Source: Bacteroides_E sp964528875 (GTDB lineage: Bacteria; Bacteroidota; Bacteroidia; Bacteroidales; Bacteroidaceae). From it: DNA of 64,000 nt. The notes beneath the pieces were generated by a model. It was not told where the DNA came from, made no database searches, and was given only the letters and a program-made list of their open reading frames with translations. The DNA lies in contig CAZGUI010000001.1 in assembly GCA_964528875.1 (NCBI GenBank), positions 1 to 64,000 on the forward strand. Reading direction: 5' to 3'. Positions within the stretch are counted from its first letter, which is position 1, and each line of letters starts with the position of its first letter. Shown one piece after another: positions 34,239 to 43,721 of this stretch. Both the position numbers and the translations under genes were made by a program.

Positions 34239-36053
34239 ATGAAAAAGAATATAATTTTAATCACATTATTGGCAGTATTTGTGTTAATGAGTTGTTCTGA
34301 TAAAGATGAAACAGCAACCATCAATTCGATACAAATAACAACCGCTCTTCAGGTGAAAGTGGAAGATACTAATACACTAAAGGTCGAAGTATTACCTCAA
34401 AATGCAACAGAAAAAGCTGAACTTCAATGGAGTTCTACTGATAATAGCATAGTAGCAGTTGATGAAGAAGGTGGCATCACCGCTTTAAGAAGTGGAGAAG
34501 CTACCATTAAGGTGGAACTGGTGAGAAATCCTGCTATCTTCTCTGAGTGCTTAATTACAGTAACTGAAAAAGAGGGCCAATTAGCACCCGATGCGGTTAT
34601 AACGTTTGAAGACCCTATGTTAGCCGCAATGATATTACAGTACGATACCAACAACGATGGACAACTACAATATTCTGAAGCCCTTGAAATCAGACAATTA
34701 TTGATTGGTAGTAGTGGAATAAAATCATTGAAAGGTATAGAGTATTTAGAGAATTTAGTTACTCTGTCGGCACAAGGAAATATGCTGTCTGAGGCTGATT
34801 TATCTGCAAACAAACACTTGGGCTACCTTTATTTATATGGTAATATTCTAGAGTCGGTTACTGTTTCTAATTTAGAGTCTTTAACAGAGCTAAATTGTGG
34901 TGCTAACCGACTTAAAGCTATCGATGTTACAACAAACCCCAATCTAAAAGTTTTAAATATTTCCTTAAATCACGAAGGACGAGGTAATAATGGACAAGGC
35001 ATAACCCGGTTGGATGTTTCTCAGAATAAAAAACTGAAAAAATTGGACTTGAACTATACCAATGTTTCGGAGTTGGATTTGAGTAACAATCCGGAATTAA
35101 AATGGATTGATTTTGGATTAACATCGTATACTAGCCCTGATACTGATCCTATTACACAAATAGACTTTTCCAACAACTTAAAGCTAGAGCACATAAAATG
35201 CGATGCAATGGTAAGAACAGCGGGATTAGATGGAAGCATTGTTAAAGACAAAGTGGGTCTGAGTGTTCTTGATGTAACCATGTTACCTCAATTGAAATAC
35301 TTAAACTTTGAAGGAAACAGCATTAAAAACATCGATCTTTCAAAAAACACAAAACTAGAGCAATTGACTTGTTCTCGTAATTATTTAAAAGAGCTGGATA
35401 TTACTAATAACACGCTATTGGAGCGATTGATTTGTGAGCGCAACGAACTTACAGTTTTAGATTTAGAAAAGAATACCTCCTTGAATTATTTGAACTGTGC
35501 AAATAATAAGATTCAAAAGCTAGATATTAGTCAAACTAGCATGAGCTATCTTTTAGGACAGAACAATCAAATTGAAGTGTTCAGTTTAGGAGATAAAGTA
35601 TTTGACTCTGTTTGGGGCAATGATAAGAAACCTTATTTATATTTGAACCTCAATGACAATAAAATCTCTTCTCTTGACGTTAGTAAACAGGTAAATTTAG
35701 CTTGGTTAGAGATAAACAACAACGAACTAACTCAATTAGATATTTCTAATTGTTCCTACTTAGGCGGAGCTTTATTGAATAACAATAAGGTTTCAAAGCT
35801 AAATGTGGCTCATATTTCCCGCATTTGGGATCTTCAAGCTAGAGATAATCGCTTAAGTGGAGATCTGGATGTATCTCATCTAAATAACTTGGGAACACTT
35901 TATTTAGATGGTAATGCGGGGTTAAAAAACATATACGTTTGGAGTACCTTTAATAAGGATTGCTCAGCATACGTATCTAATCATACCACTGGGTTTACAG
36001 GTTCAGTAAAATGTTACACAAAAGACGACACAGCAGCTTGGGTAAAGAAATAG
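34239..36053 (+). CDS. B12-regulated leucine-rich-repeat surface lipoprotein
   Basis: A 604-residue lipoprotein (Cys19 after VLMS). A BIG2-like Ig domain (about 27-110) is followed by a perfect EF-hand-type loop at 136-147 (Asp136, Asn138, Asp140, Gly141, Leu143, Glu147) and then more than a dozen leucine-rich repeats of about 20-22 residues, with units such as LDVSQNKKLKKLDLNY and IDLSKNTKLEQLTCSRN. The protein is second in an operon headed by a cobalamin riboswitch. LRR proteins are not known to me as B12-binding proteins, so it may be an accessory adhesin or a new component. A strong terminator follows. Confidence 0.85.
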   Translation: MKKNIILITLLAVFVLMSCSDKDETATINSIQITTALQVKVEDTNTLKVEVLPQNATEKAELQWSSTDNSIVAVDEEGGITALRSGEATIKVELVRNPAIFSECLITVTEKEGQLAPDAVITFEDPMLAAMILQYDTNNDGQLQYSEALEIRQLLIGSSGIKSLKGIEYLENLVTLSAQGNMLSEADLSANKHLGYLYLYGNILESVTVSNLESLTELNCGANRLKAIDVTTNPNLKVLNISLNHEGRGNNGQGITRLDVSQNKKLKKLDLNYTNVSELDLSNNPELKWIDFGLTSYTSPDTDPITQIDFSNNLKLEHIKCDAMVRTAGLDGSIVKDKVGLSVLDVTMLPQLKYLNFEGNSIKNIDLSKNTKLEQLTCSRNYLKELDITNNTLLERLICERNELTVLDLEKNTSLNYLNCANNKIQKLDISQTSMSYLLGQNNQIEVFSLGDKVFDSVWGNDKKPYLYLNLNDNKISSLDVSKQVNLAWLEINNNELTQLDISNCSYLGGALLNNNKVSKLNVAHISRIWDLQARDNRLSGDLDVSHLNNLGTLYLDGNAGLKNIYVWSTFNKDCSAYVSNHTTGFTGSVKCYTKDDTAAWVKK

Positions 36054-36076
36054 TCGGACTTATTTTGTAAAGAATG

Positions 36077-36116
36077 AAAAATGGCTGGATGTAATGAAAC
36101 ATCCAGCCATTTTTTT
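36077..36116. terminator. Terminator after the LRR lipoprotein gene
   Basis: A perfect 12-bp stem, ATGGCTGGATGT (36081-36092) with ACATCCAGCCAT (36099-36110), encloses a 6-base loop, with A-run before and T-run after. Confidence 0.93.
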
Positions 36117-36217
36117 ATCTCCTTTTAAGCTATTTTTCCATTTCCCACTATCCATTCAGCTTGATTTTTCACCACCTCTTAACACCTGCCTTTTAAGGAT
36201 TGTGAGTGGGTTGTTAG

Positions 36218-36298
36218 TCGGTCTAGGACCGAAGACCTGTCGGTCTAGGACTGAAGGGTCCTCGGTCTAGGACCGAAGGGGCTTGGGTCTTAGACCCA
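36218..36298. repeat. Composite palindromic repeat, copy B (four units)
   Basis: Units are TCGGTCTAGGACCGA (36218-36232), TCGGTCTAGGACTGA (36240-36254), TCGGTCTAGGACCGA (36262-36276) and TGGGTCTTAGACCCA (36284-36298), at a regular 22-base period. The middle two units with their spacer match copy A at 36 of 38 positions, in the same orientation. The cluster lies between the 3' ends of the LRR and BtuG genes, beyond an independent terminator. Confidence 0.9.
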
Positions 36299-36314
36299 TT
36301 AATTGAGTATCTCT

Positions 36315-37517
36315 TTACTTCTCCTTATTCGTGTCTTTTTCCAGCAAGAATTCAACAGTTTTTAGTTTTTTATGGGTGAATACAATATGTGCCGGAATCT
36401 CGCCGGTAATTACCTCCCATTTTTTCTTTCCCTCCGGAGAAAAACAATATAGCGTACCGGAACTCACATAGTTCTTTGCATCAGTAACATAAATATCTTT
36501 TGTTTCAGGATGTATGGCTAGACCATAAGGAATCGTAATGTATTTCTCTGTACCATCGGTAATAAATTTCTTGTTCACCAAAGTCTGTTTCTGTGTATCA
36601 ATAATTCCATAGGTAATGGTATTCTTCCCCGTTATGTGGCTCCATTCTGTACTATACAAATAAATGGAATCGCCACTAGCTGTCATATTGCTACAGGCAA
36701 TATTCAAGGTTTTACTTACTTTGTCCTCTTTATCAATAATAAACAGCTTAGAGCTGACATGAAAATAATCGCCTCGGGAACTAGCATAGATATTCCCCAA
36801 ATTATCAAGTTCCAAACGGTGCAAATTAATACCCACTTCTATTTTTTTCTCTTCTTTAAAAGTATCTAAATCAATTACAGAAACAGTATTATCATAATTG
36901 GGAACACGATACCCCCCTGAATTAGCCACATAAAGTTTATTATTACGTATCACCATTTCTTCGGGTTGATAACCTACCATACATCGTCCCACAATAGATA
37001 AGTTGGTTGTGTCTATCTTTGTAACACACCCTAGAGGAGCATTGGGTGTAATTTGAACCGGTCCGTTATAAGAGCTGACATACGCATAGCCTTGATTGAA
37101 CACTACATAGCGACAGTTAGGAATCGTAATTGAACCTTCGTGCTGACCAGTTTCCAGATTCATTACTTCTACATAATGAGAACAATTAATCACTGCATAT
37201 AGCTTATTTCCATAGATCTGAATATCGTTGCCTACATCTCCCAAATACAGTGTTGATCCTGGGTTTAGTGTGGGGTAAATATTACGAAAATAAGTGCCTA
37301 ATGAAAAATCAAAATAATCAATTGAAGATTTATTGCCTCCCATATTTGCTTCATTGAGAAGAAAGAAACCTTTAACAGATCCTTTAGGTACTTCCGGAGG
37401 AGCTACCGGAGTAATCGAAGGAGGAACAATTTCATCAATATCGCCTCTACAGCTACATATTAGGATAAGAAAAAACAGGAGAAGGGTATGTTTACAAAGA
37501 GAATAAAACGGTTTCAT
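36315..37517 (-). CDS. btuG: BtuG-like B12-binding surface lipoprotein (beta-propeller)
   Basis: A 400-residue lipoprotein (likely acylated at Cys23, in the CSC segment) followed by a proline-rich linker and a seven-bladed-propeller-like YncE/DUF5074 domain. The segment LYLGDVGNDIQIYGNKLYAV and blade-like repeats such as NNKLYVANSGGY are characteristic. In gut Bacteroides, BtuG lipoproteins bind B12 with very high affinity and sit on the BtuB transporter. Here the gene follows the btuB-like gene after 10 bases, behind a cobalamin riboswitch, exactly that arrangement. Confidence 0.85.
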   Translation of the reverse strand: MKPFYSLCKHTLLLFFLILICSCRGDIDEIVPPSITPVAPPEVPKGSVKGFFLLNEANMGGNKSSIDYFDFSLGTYFRNIYPTLNPGSTLYLGDVGNDIQIYGNKLYAVINCSHYVEVMNLETGQHEGSITIPNCRYVVFNQGYAYVSSYNGPVQITPNAPLGCVTKIDTTNLSIVGRCMVGYQPEEMVIRNNKLYVANSGGYRVPNYDNTVSVIDLDTFKEEKKIEVGINLHRLELDNLGNIYASSRGDYFHVSSKLFIIDKEDKVSKTLNIACSNMTASGDSIYLYSTEWSHITGKNTITYGIIDTQKQTLVNKKFITDGTEKYITIPYGLAIHPETKDIYVTDAKNYVSSGTLYCFSPEGKKKWEVITGEIPAHIVFTHKKLKTVEFLLEKDTNKEK

Positions 37518-37527
37518 TGGGTTTATA

Positions 37528-39621
37528 TTAAAAATTCACACTAACAATAAACTTAAAATTCGTCCCCGGCATGGGATGATTCAGAACAATGTCATACTGC
37601 TGATTGAATAGGTTATTTACCTCAGCAGTTAACTGCAACTCTTTACGCTTCCAACGAAAAGACTTCCTAAGTGAAAGATCGTGTGTATACCAGGGCAACA
37701 CATAATAATCTCGATCATTATCACTACTGGTATACCGCTCACCGGAATAAATAAAGCTATAATTTAACCCCCAACTTTTATAATTGGTACTAAGAATGGC
37801 CGAACCACTATGCCAAGGAATATAGGGAATCTGACCTTTATACGACACATCGTGCTGTCCATTAGAACCTAGTTCAGGATACGTATAATCTCTAGCTTGC
37901 TGATACGTATAACTCAGTCGCACCTCCGATTTTAGTTCTTTTGTCCAGTTCAAATCTGCCGAAATCGAGGTCTCTAATCCTTTTATTTTAACCATTCCAA
38001 TATTCATCATAGTCCAGCGATAAGAAGAAGCAGTGGGTATGGCTACAATTTTATCTTTAATCTCGTTATAATACACATCTACTTGTCCATTAATGTGTGT
38101 AATAAAAGCGTTCTTGAACGCTTTGGAATAAGTTACACCGATGTTATATTGTGTAGGATATTCAGGACGTAAGCGCGATATACCACTCCCAATCACTGCA
38201 TAGAATATCTCATTAAAAGTAGGTAGTCTAAATATCTTTTTATAAAAGGCACGTATATGAAGATCGTGCTTCAACCAAGGTTGATAAGAAACAATCACAG
38301 TGGGCATATATTCATCCCATTTGTTATTGACTTTTGCAAACTTTTCATAAATCTGAGTAACCTCATTATAGCTTGTTCCTTGTAGGAAGGTTTCGTAGGC
38401 TAACGTGGTTAAGAAACTAGCTTGTATTTTTACTTTTTCAAAAGAAAAAGAGCTGGCTAAAGATACCCAACCGGTATGGCGCTTGGGGTGAATGAAACTC
38501 TGTACATTGGAGTTTAATATATTCCATTGATAATCGGTAGAAAAAGAAAGATTCCAAAAAGGCAACAGATTAAACAAGTTGGCAGAAGACACATAAACCT
38601 CTTGCTGCATATATTTATTATCCACATAAATAATCTCCTGTTCGTCTTTTTTGGGATCGGCTAAATAGCGCATATAATCGTAAGCATACTTCGCTTTTAT
38701 CTCGGTGGTATATTTAGGGGTTAGCTGTTTTTTTACTGAACTCTGAAAAAAGAAGTTTCTATCCCATTGACGCCCTTTATTCTGAAACCTTCCCGGTTCC
38801 TTTTTTACTACTGCCCCGGGTAGCCCTCTTTCTGAAGCATAAAAATAGGCTTTGGTTTTCCACTCCCCTTCTCTTATTTTTCCAAATAAAGAGTGTTCCA
38901 TCCTAAAGGCTTCTATCTCTCCATTTTCACGCACCATAGTTGTGTCATAGGAGTCTTTCACTCTATTCCTGAACTTATATTTCCCATTAGAATAGGTATA
39001 GTCCGTATGAAAAGAACTACTCAAATTATCAGAAATCTTTTGCTCCCACACCACAGAAGGATTCACCAAACCAAAAGAACCGGTCTTAACGGAGGCTTTG
39101 ACATGATAACTTTTATCCTCTTCAAATCGAGGTTTTTTAGCCATCATATAGATACTACTGGCCGAGGCAAAGTCTTTAGCCGATTGAAAGATGGCACTCT
39201 TCTGTCCGTTATACAAAGAAATAACCTCCATATTATCTAAGGAAAACCGCCCCAAATCGACTACACCATTTTGAGCATTCCCTATCTCAATTCCATCATA
39301 GAATACCCCCACATGTTCGGAACCTAACCCCCTAACATTTACTGTTTTGAATCCCCCAACACCTCCATAGTCTTTAATCTGTACTCCAGAAAAATAACGC
39401 AGAGCATCGGCAACAGAATGAGCACTCAATTGTCCTAAGAGTTCTCCGGAAAGTGATTGAACGGGTATAATCTCCTTGGGTATATAGTTTTGGGTAACTG
39501 TAACTTCCTCTAAAACCTGTATACTATCTAATTTACTCTGAGCCATAAGATATGGACTACTAAATAGTAGCATACAGATTAGAACAAATTTCAAAAACTG
39601 CTTGTAGCACATAATTGTCAT
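37528..39621 (-). CDS. btuB: BtuB-like TonB-dependent cobalamin transporter
   Basis: About 697 residues with signal peptide (ending YLMAQ), TonB box region near VLEEVTVTQN, plug domain (LRYFSGVQIKDYGGVGGFKT, VNVRGLGSEHVGVFYDG) and a 22-strand-type barrel ending FKFIVSVNF. The family moves vitamin B12 through the outer membrane using TonB energy. A cobalamin riboswitch precedes it and a BtuG-like lipoprotein gene follows, making B12 by far the likeliest substrate. There is no SusD partner, as expected for BtuB-BtuG systems. Starts at 39621 or 39612 are both ATG. Confidence 0.9.
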   Translation of the reverse strand: MTIMCYKQFLKFVLICMLLFSSPYLMAQSKLDSIQVLEEVTVTQNYIPKEIIPVQSLSGELLGQLSAHSVADALRYFSGVQIKDYGGVGGFKTVNVRGLGSEHVGVFYDGIEIGNAQNGVVDLGRFSLDNMEVISLYNGQKSAIFQSAKDFASASSIYMMAKKPRFEEDKSYHVKASVKTGSFGLVNPSVVWEQKISDNLSSSFHTDYTYSNGKYKFRNRVKDSYDTTMVRENGEIEAFRMEHSLFGKIREGEWKTKAYFYASERGLPGAVVKKEPGRFQNKGRQWDRNFFFQSSVKKQLTPKYTTEIKAKYAYDYMRYLADPKKDEQEIIYVDNKYMQQEVYVSSANLFNLLPFWNLSFSTDYQWNILNSNVQSFIHPKRHTGWVSLASSFSFEKVKIQASFLTTLAYETFLQGTSYNEVTQIYEKFAKVNNKWDEYMPTVIVSYQPWLKHDLHIRAFYKKIFRLPTFNEIFYAVIGSGISRLRPEYPTQYNIGVTYSKAFKNAFITHINGQVDVYYNEIKDKIVAIPTASSYRWTMMNIGMVKIKGLETSISADLNWTKELKSEVRLSYTYQQARDYTYPELGSNGQHDVSYKGQIPYIPWHSGSAILSTNYKSWGLNYSFIYSGERYTSSDNDRDYYVLPWYTHDLSLRKSFRWKRKELQLTAEVNNLFNQQYDIVLNHPMPGTNFKFIVSVNF

Positions 39622-40101
39622 CAATTATTAATCAAACAGCTTACAGAAAACAAATGAAGATAGATTCTTTTAGAAATCAAGAAGAGCAATAGAATAATAC
39701 GATTCTCCCTCCTAAATAGGATCTGTGTCTTCAGCTTTACTTCCCGAAAGCATTAAAACAAAGTCTTTTGGCAGGTTTTCTGACTTATCTCCTCTTTGAC
39801 ACTTCCTTCCCATTCCTAGTGAACAGTGGATAAAGTACGGTCAAAGATATGCTATGGAGTTTACAGCAGCGGGTACTGTTCAGGACTTACACCTGATTCC
39901 CTTTTTCATTTTCCGTGGAAACGAATAAAATGACACCAAAAAATTATAGGGTAAAGATACGATTTAAACTAATTCAGTGAAATTTTCGTGCTGATTTAAT
40001 GACTTTTAAAAAGGAGAAAAGAGGTAGTAAAAGGAACACAGGAGCAGTTAATAATAGTATGATTAGAAAACGAAAGAACTTTAATAGCTTATGCTGATTC
40101 T
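39622..40101 (-). other. Leader of the btuB operon
   Basis: The 480-base gap holds riboswitch 2, its expression platform toward btuB (39622-39765), the probable promoter at 39952-39959 and about 140 bases with no recognised signal before the next gene. Confidence 0.7.
39766..39941 (-). promoter_or_regulatory. Cobalamin (B12) riboswitch 2
   Basis: Read on the minus strand, P1 pairs TTTTGG with CCAAAA. The conserved aptamer elements AAGGGAATCAGGTG, AAGTCCTGAACAG, CCCGCTGCTGTAA and the B12 box AGTCAGAAAACCTGCC are all present. It controls the btuB-btuG operon. A -7-like box TATCTTTA lies just upstream (39952-39959). Confidence 0.95.
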
Positions 40102-40983
40102 TCAGCAAGTTTTTTGTTCGTTATCCTTTTTTCTTTTCACAGCAACATACAACAGATAGATAAGTAATGCTGTGAAAGCCAATAAAAGGGTAATCATTTC
40201 TGTTTTATGTTCCAATGGAGCAACCCATATTTCACTTAAAAAGTCCATACGCCCCAAAATCTCAACAGGTGTCCAAAATATGATGACTGTAGCAATTGCG
40301 TAGCGGATATTGGCTCCCCACGAACCAATTCGAAGCTGCTTGATGAACATAAACACAGAGCCAATAAAACACCCTACTCCCACAAGAAGGGTTACCGGAT
40401 GATGATCACCTAGGAAGTGACTATCGTAACAAAACATCAGCAATAAATAGCAAGTCCACAAAAGCATATTGAGTTCCATAAAGGTAACAATAGAGACGTG
40501 ACGTGTCATAGGTCGAGCAACAATGACTTTCCTCTTATCCCGAAACATCACCTTCTGACACCAGGTAAAGAACTTGCATCCACTCTTTATACTGAATAAA
40601 TAGATGAGCATAAACATCACCCAAAAGCCAAAAGAAACAGGCATAATTAAATATTCGGATTTTGTCACAATTTCGCCATTCACTATCTCCGGTTGTACCC
40701 CATAACGTGCAGCATAATAGACAAAAATAAACTCCACCCAACCTGTCCAGAACAGCAATCCTCCAAAAAGTCCCCAAAGTGTTTGTTTGGTATCTCCTTT
40801 GGCAAACACACCAATAACAACCATAATTAACCCGATTCCACCCATAGCAAAAGCACAATAGTGTAACATCGGTTTGTCCAGCGTCTTCTCCATTATAATC
40901 ATTAAGGCATGACCTAATGGCATCGTAAAGAGTACCATTAAAAAGGAAGCAATGGTCTTCCAAACATATAACTGTCTTTTCAT
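40102..40983 (-). CDS. Polytopic membrane protein of unknown function
   Basis: About 293 residues with roughly eight hydrophobic segments, for example TIASFLMVLFTMPLGHALMI and GVFAKGDTKQTLWGLFGGL. I do not recognise a family with confidence. The ATG at 40983 is chosen because the promoter -33/-7 elements lie at 41030-41060, between it and a more distant in-frame start. It lies upstream of the btuB riboswitch on the same strand but has its own promoter, so it is probably not under B12 control. Confidence 0.7.
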   Translation of the reverse strand: MKRQLYVWKTIASFLMVLFTMPLGHALMIIMEKTLDKPMLHYCAFAMGGIGLIMVVIGVFAKGDTKQTLWGLFGGLLFWTGWVEFIFVYYAARYGVQPEIVNGEIVTKSEYLIMPVSFGFWVMFMLIYLFSIKSGCKFFTWCQKVMFRDKRKVIVARPMTRHVSIVTFMELNMLLWTCYLLLMFCYDSHFLGDHHPVTLLVGVGCFIGSVFMFIKQLRIGSWGANIRYAIATVIIFWTPVEILGRMDFLSEIWVAPLEHKTEMITLLLAFTALLIYLLYVAVKRKKDNEQKTC

Positions 40984-41029
40984 TTCTTGTTTTTTTTGAC
41001 AGAAAAAGGGCGTTCTGTCTATTCGGTTG

Positions 41030-41060
41030 CAAAAGTAGAGACATCTCCAAGACTTCACAA
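41030..41060 (-). promoter_or_regulatory. Promoter of the unknown membrane protein gene
   Basis: -33 TTG (41058-41060) and -7 TACTTTTG (41030-41037) are 20 bases apart on the minus strand, a good match to the Bacteroidetes pattern. The leader is about 45 bases. Confidence 0.65.
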
Positions 41061-41174
41061 TACCAATATGTGGGTATATTTTACAAAGCCAATATATTCT
41101 AATCAATTATTAACTACACCTTACTGACTTACCTAGAATCACTTACAACACTTCCACCTTCTGGATATAAAACA

Positions 41175-41202
41175 AAAGAGTACCCAATTTTAGGTACTCT
41201 TT
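41175..41202 (-). terminator. Terminator after the outer-membrane beta-barrel receptor gene
   Basis: AAAGAGTACC pairs perfectly with GGTACTCTTT around an 8-base loop, about 60 bases after the stop codon at 41262. Confidence 0.8.
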
Positions 41203-41261
41203 CACACAAAACCTCTTTCTAACACAGAAAAGAAAAAGGTTCTATGTTAGGGTATAATGCA

Positions 41262-43562
41262 TTATTTTGAACCAAACCGTGAGGTATCCACCTCTTTCCG
41301 CTTACTTTCTTTGTAGTCACCAAACTTATAACTGAAAGATAAACTCACGTATCTATTGCTAGGAAGAATACGCATATTAAGGTTTTGATTGGCATAATTC
41401 ATAGTCAAGTTCTTCGGTATCGTAGAATTAAATAGGTCGTTGACCTTCAATCGTACTTCAGCTTTATTATTATTTGAAGTCCATTTCACTCCGGCAGCGA
41501 CTCCATATACTTTAGATAACGTTGCCGGGCCTTGAATATTTTTACTTATATAATGCCCCGACAGTTCCGCTTTAATATTAGGTTTAGTAGATAGATTAAA
41601 GGTATTGTTGAGCATCACAAAACCGACGAAATTATCGTTGCTAAATGAAATATCGTGAAACGGATTGCTTTTAACATGATCATAAAATCCATTAAGAGTT
41701 AATCTGGAATCCAACCAACTACCTACACGAAATGGAAGCACAACGTTCAACCCTACTTTTCTTTTAGAATCAAAATTGGTGGTTTGATAGATCAGCTTTA
41801 ACTGATTTGAAGATTGATAGGGTAACTGAACAAAATAATCATCTTCATAAATGCCATAGAGTGTGAAGATATACTTGTTTTTTAAGATATACGACATCTG
41901 CATATTATATGTCCTATAAGGCTTCAAATTAGGGTTTCCATGTATTTCTATATATCCATTTAGATGCGATATAGAGTTAATCATCTCCCAGTAACTGGGA
42001 TACTCCTTATCCGATCCAAGTGCATATTGTAAAATATGGTTAGGATTAATTATATAAGTCAGTTCCATTTCCGGGTACACACTCCAATAATCGGTGTTTT
42101 TGTGTTTGTAATGCTCTCCCGTAACATACGCTTTTAAAGAAAATCTATCTGAAAATTCTTTAGAAAAACCTCCATACAGTTCATAAGAGTACTCATCCAG
42201 TTTACTATTTGTATTTGCATCGGAAAGATCTTTATTGGTTAATGAAGAATAGATCTGCGAACTCTTATCGGAAGCATAATTGAACTCCGTTCCATAATAG
42301 AGTGCCCAATTGCGACCTAAATCATGACTTTGATCAGCATAAAAAGAGAGACGATGAATGTCTTGTTTGGATTGTGCAGTAAACTCATCTTTTTTAGGTT
42401 CCATAAATTCATTGTAATGCTGTGTGGTATGGCTTTTGAAAAAAGTGTAATCTATACCGGTTGACAGTCCAAAACCGGAGGTATAATCCAAAGCTACATT
42501 ATGCATTTGAATGGGGCTATCGCTCTTTTTCCTGTTTTCTGATTCTGAATAGGTACCTGCAGATTTTGTTTTTGACTCTGAATGTGGCTTGATCTGCCCA
42601 GTATAAACTAAGCTCAATTTGTTCTTCTCATTCAAATGAAAGTCATTTCCTAAACGAATATTATGTATAGGTCCTCTTGTGGTCCCCCTATCTCTTTGTT
42701 CGATGTTATAGATCTCTCCTTTATAACGATGATGCGATAAGATATCTTCTCCTGAACGTCCTTGTACATAATTAAAGGAGTACATAAGGTCTGTAACTGT
42801 TTTGGGAGTACTAAAGAGCAAAGAAGTCCCACTCGTATAGTTATCGTAATGAGATTGCTTATACTCTCCATTGATTTGTCCTTGTAGCTTGGGCGCTTCC
42901 GAAAGGTTACTTACTAACACCAGATTAATAGCTGCACCCCGTACGTGATATTGGGGAGGAGCTGTGTACATCACCTCTGCCGACTCGACTCGTTCTTTGG
43001 GCATATTTTTCAACAATAAAACCAACTGTTCAGGAGTCATTGTACTTGGCTTGCCATTTAGAATTACTGCTACCCCATTAGTCCCGGCAAGGTTTAGAAC
43101 TTCATTTTGTTCATAGACTCCGGGTAATTCAAGAAGTGCATCATAAGCATTACTTGCCATTTTGTTTTGTAAAAGTTGTGGCATATCATAAGTCATTTTA
43201 CCATTGACCACTTTAACCAAAGGGCGTTCTCCTTTGACAACCACCTCAGTCAGCAAATGGTCTTTCAAGTCTAATTGAATAATTCCTACTTCAGGTGTAG
43301 AAAACTCCTTGCAATAGGTAGTATAGATTAAATGTTGCACGATCAAACGAAACTCTATTAGCGATTCATTGAAAGAGAAATACCCTAAAGAATCACTATA
43401 GGTTGTGTTAACCAATGTGGAGTCTGTTGTTTGCAGCACAATGGTTGCAAACTCTATGGGTTGCTGATCTTTATCAACAAGAGTGCCTTTAATACCCTGT
43501 GCATTACTTTTTAGAAAGTAAAGAGAGCATAAAAATAGAAGGATATAGACTTTTTTATTCAT
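41262..43562 (-). CDS. TonB-dependent-receptor-like outer-membrane beta-barrel protein
   Basis: A 766-residue protein: signal peptide (1-21), a carboxypeptidase-regulatory-like domain (about 23-100, IKGTLVDKDQQPIEFATIVL), a plug-like region (LPGVYEQNEVLNLAGTNG, VILNGKPSTM) and a long barrel of the OMP_b-brl_3 type. It lacks the STN domain and has no SusD neighbour. Such receptors in Bacteroidetes often import metals, peptides or other non-glycan ligands; the ligand is unknown. The gene is divergent from a histidine kinase/response regulator pair, so it is a likely target of that system. Confidence 0.88.
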   Translation of the reverse strand: MNKKVYILLFLCSLYFLKSNAQGIKGTLVDKDQQPIEFATIVLQTTDSTLVNTTYSDSLGYFSFNESLIEFRLIVQHLIYTTYCKEFSTPEVGIIQLDLKDHLLTEVVVKGERPLVKVVNGKMTYDMPQLLQNKMASNAYDALLELPGVYEQNEVLNLAGTNGVAVILNGKPSTMTPEQLVLLLKNMPKERVESAEVMYTAPPQYHVRGAAINLVLVSNLSEAPKLQGQINGEYKQSHYDNYTSGTSLLFSTPKTVTDLMYSFNYVQGRSGEDILSHHRYKGEIYNIEQRDRGTTRGPIHNIRLGNDFHLNEKNKLSLVYTGQIKPHSESKTKSAGTYSESENRKKSDSPIQMHNVALDYTSGFGLSTGIDYTFFKSHTTQHYNEFMEPKKDEFTAQSKQDIHRLSFYADQSHDLGRNWALYYGTEFNYASDKSSQIYSSLTNKDLSDANTNSKLDEYSYELYGGFSKEFSDRFSLKAYVTGEHYKHKNTDYWSVYPEMELTYIINPNHILQYALGSDKEYPSYWEMINSISHLNGYIEIHGNPNLKPYRTYNMQMSYILKNKYIFTLYGIYEDDYFVQLPYQSSNQLKLIYQTTNFDSKRKVGLNVVLPFRVGSWLDSRLTLNGFYDHVKSNPFHDISFSNDNFVGFVMLNNTFNLSTKPNIKAELSGHYISKNIQGPATLSKVYGVAAGVKWTSNNNKAEVRLKVNDLFNSTIPKNLTMNYANQNLNMRILPSNRYVSLSFSYKFGDYKESKRKEVDTSRFGSK

Positions 43563-43687
43563 GGTTTATACTGTATTTGTTTGTTTCTGACACAAAGGTT
43601 GTTGAAAGTTCAGACAAAATGGGTTATCACTTACTTATGAAGTCTTATCTAGTCTTAACAGATTACAAATCGTTCAATATTTCTTAT

Positions 43688-43695
43688 TACATTTG
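43688..43695 (+). promoter_or_regulatory. -7 box of the histidine kinase gene
   Basis: TACATTTG fits TAnnTTTG, 26 bases before the ATG at 43722. Confidence 0.45.
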
Positions 43696-43721
43696 CTTCA
43701 TCACCCGCTTATTATACATCT

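Noticed and set aside
36077..36116. The 12-bp hairpin as part of the palindromic repeat family
   Set aside because: Its sequence (ATGGCTGGATGT stem with T-run) is unrelated to the GGTCTAGGACC units and is an ordinary terminator.
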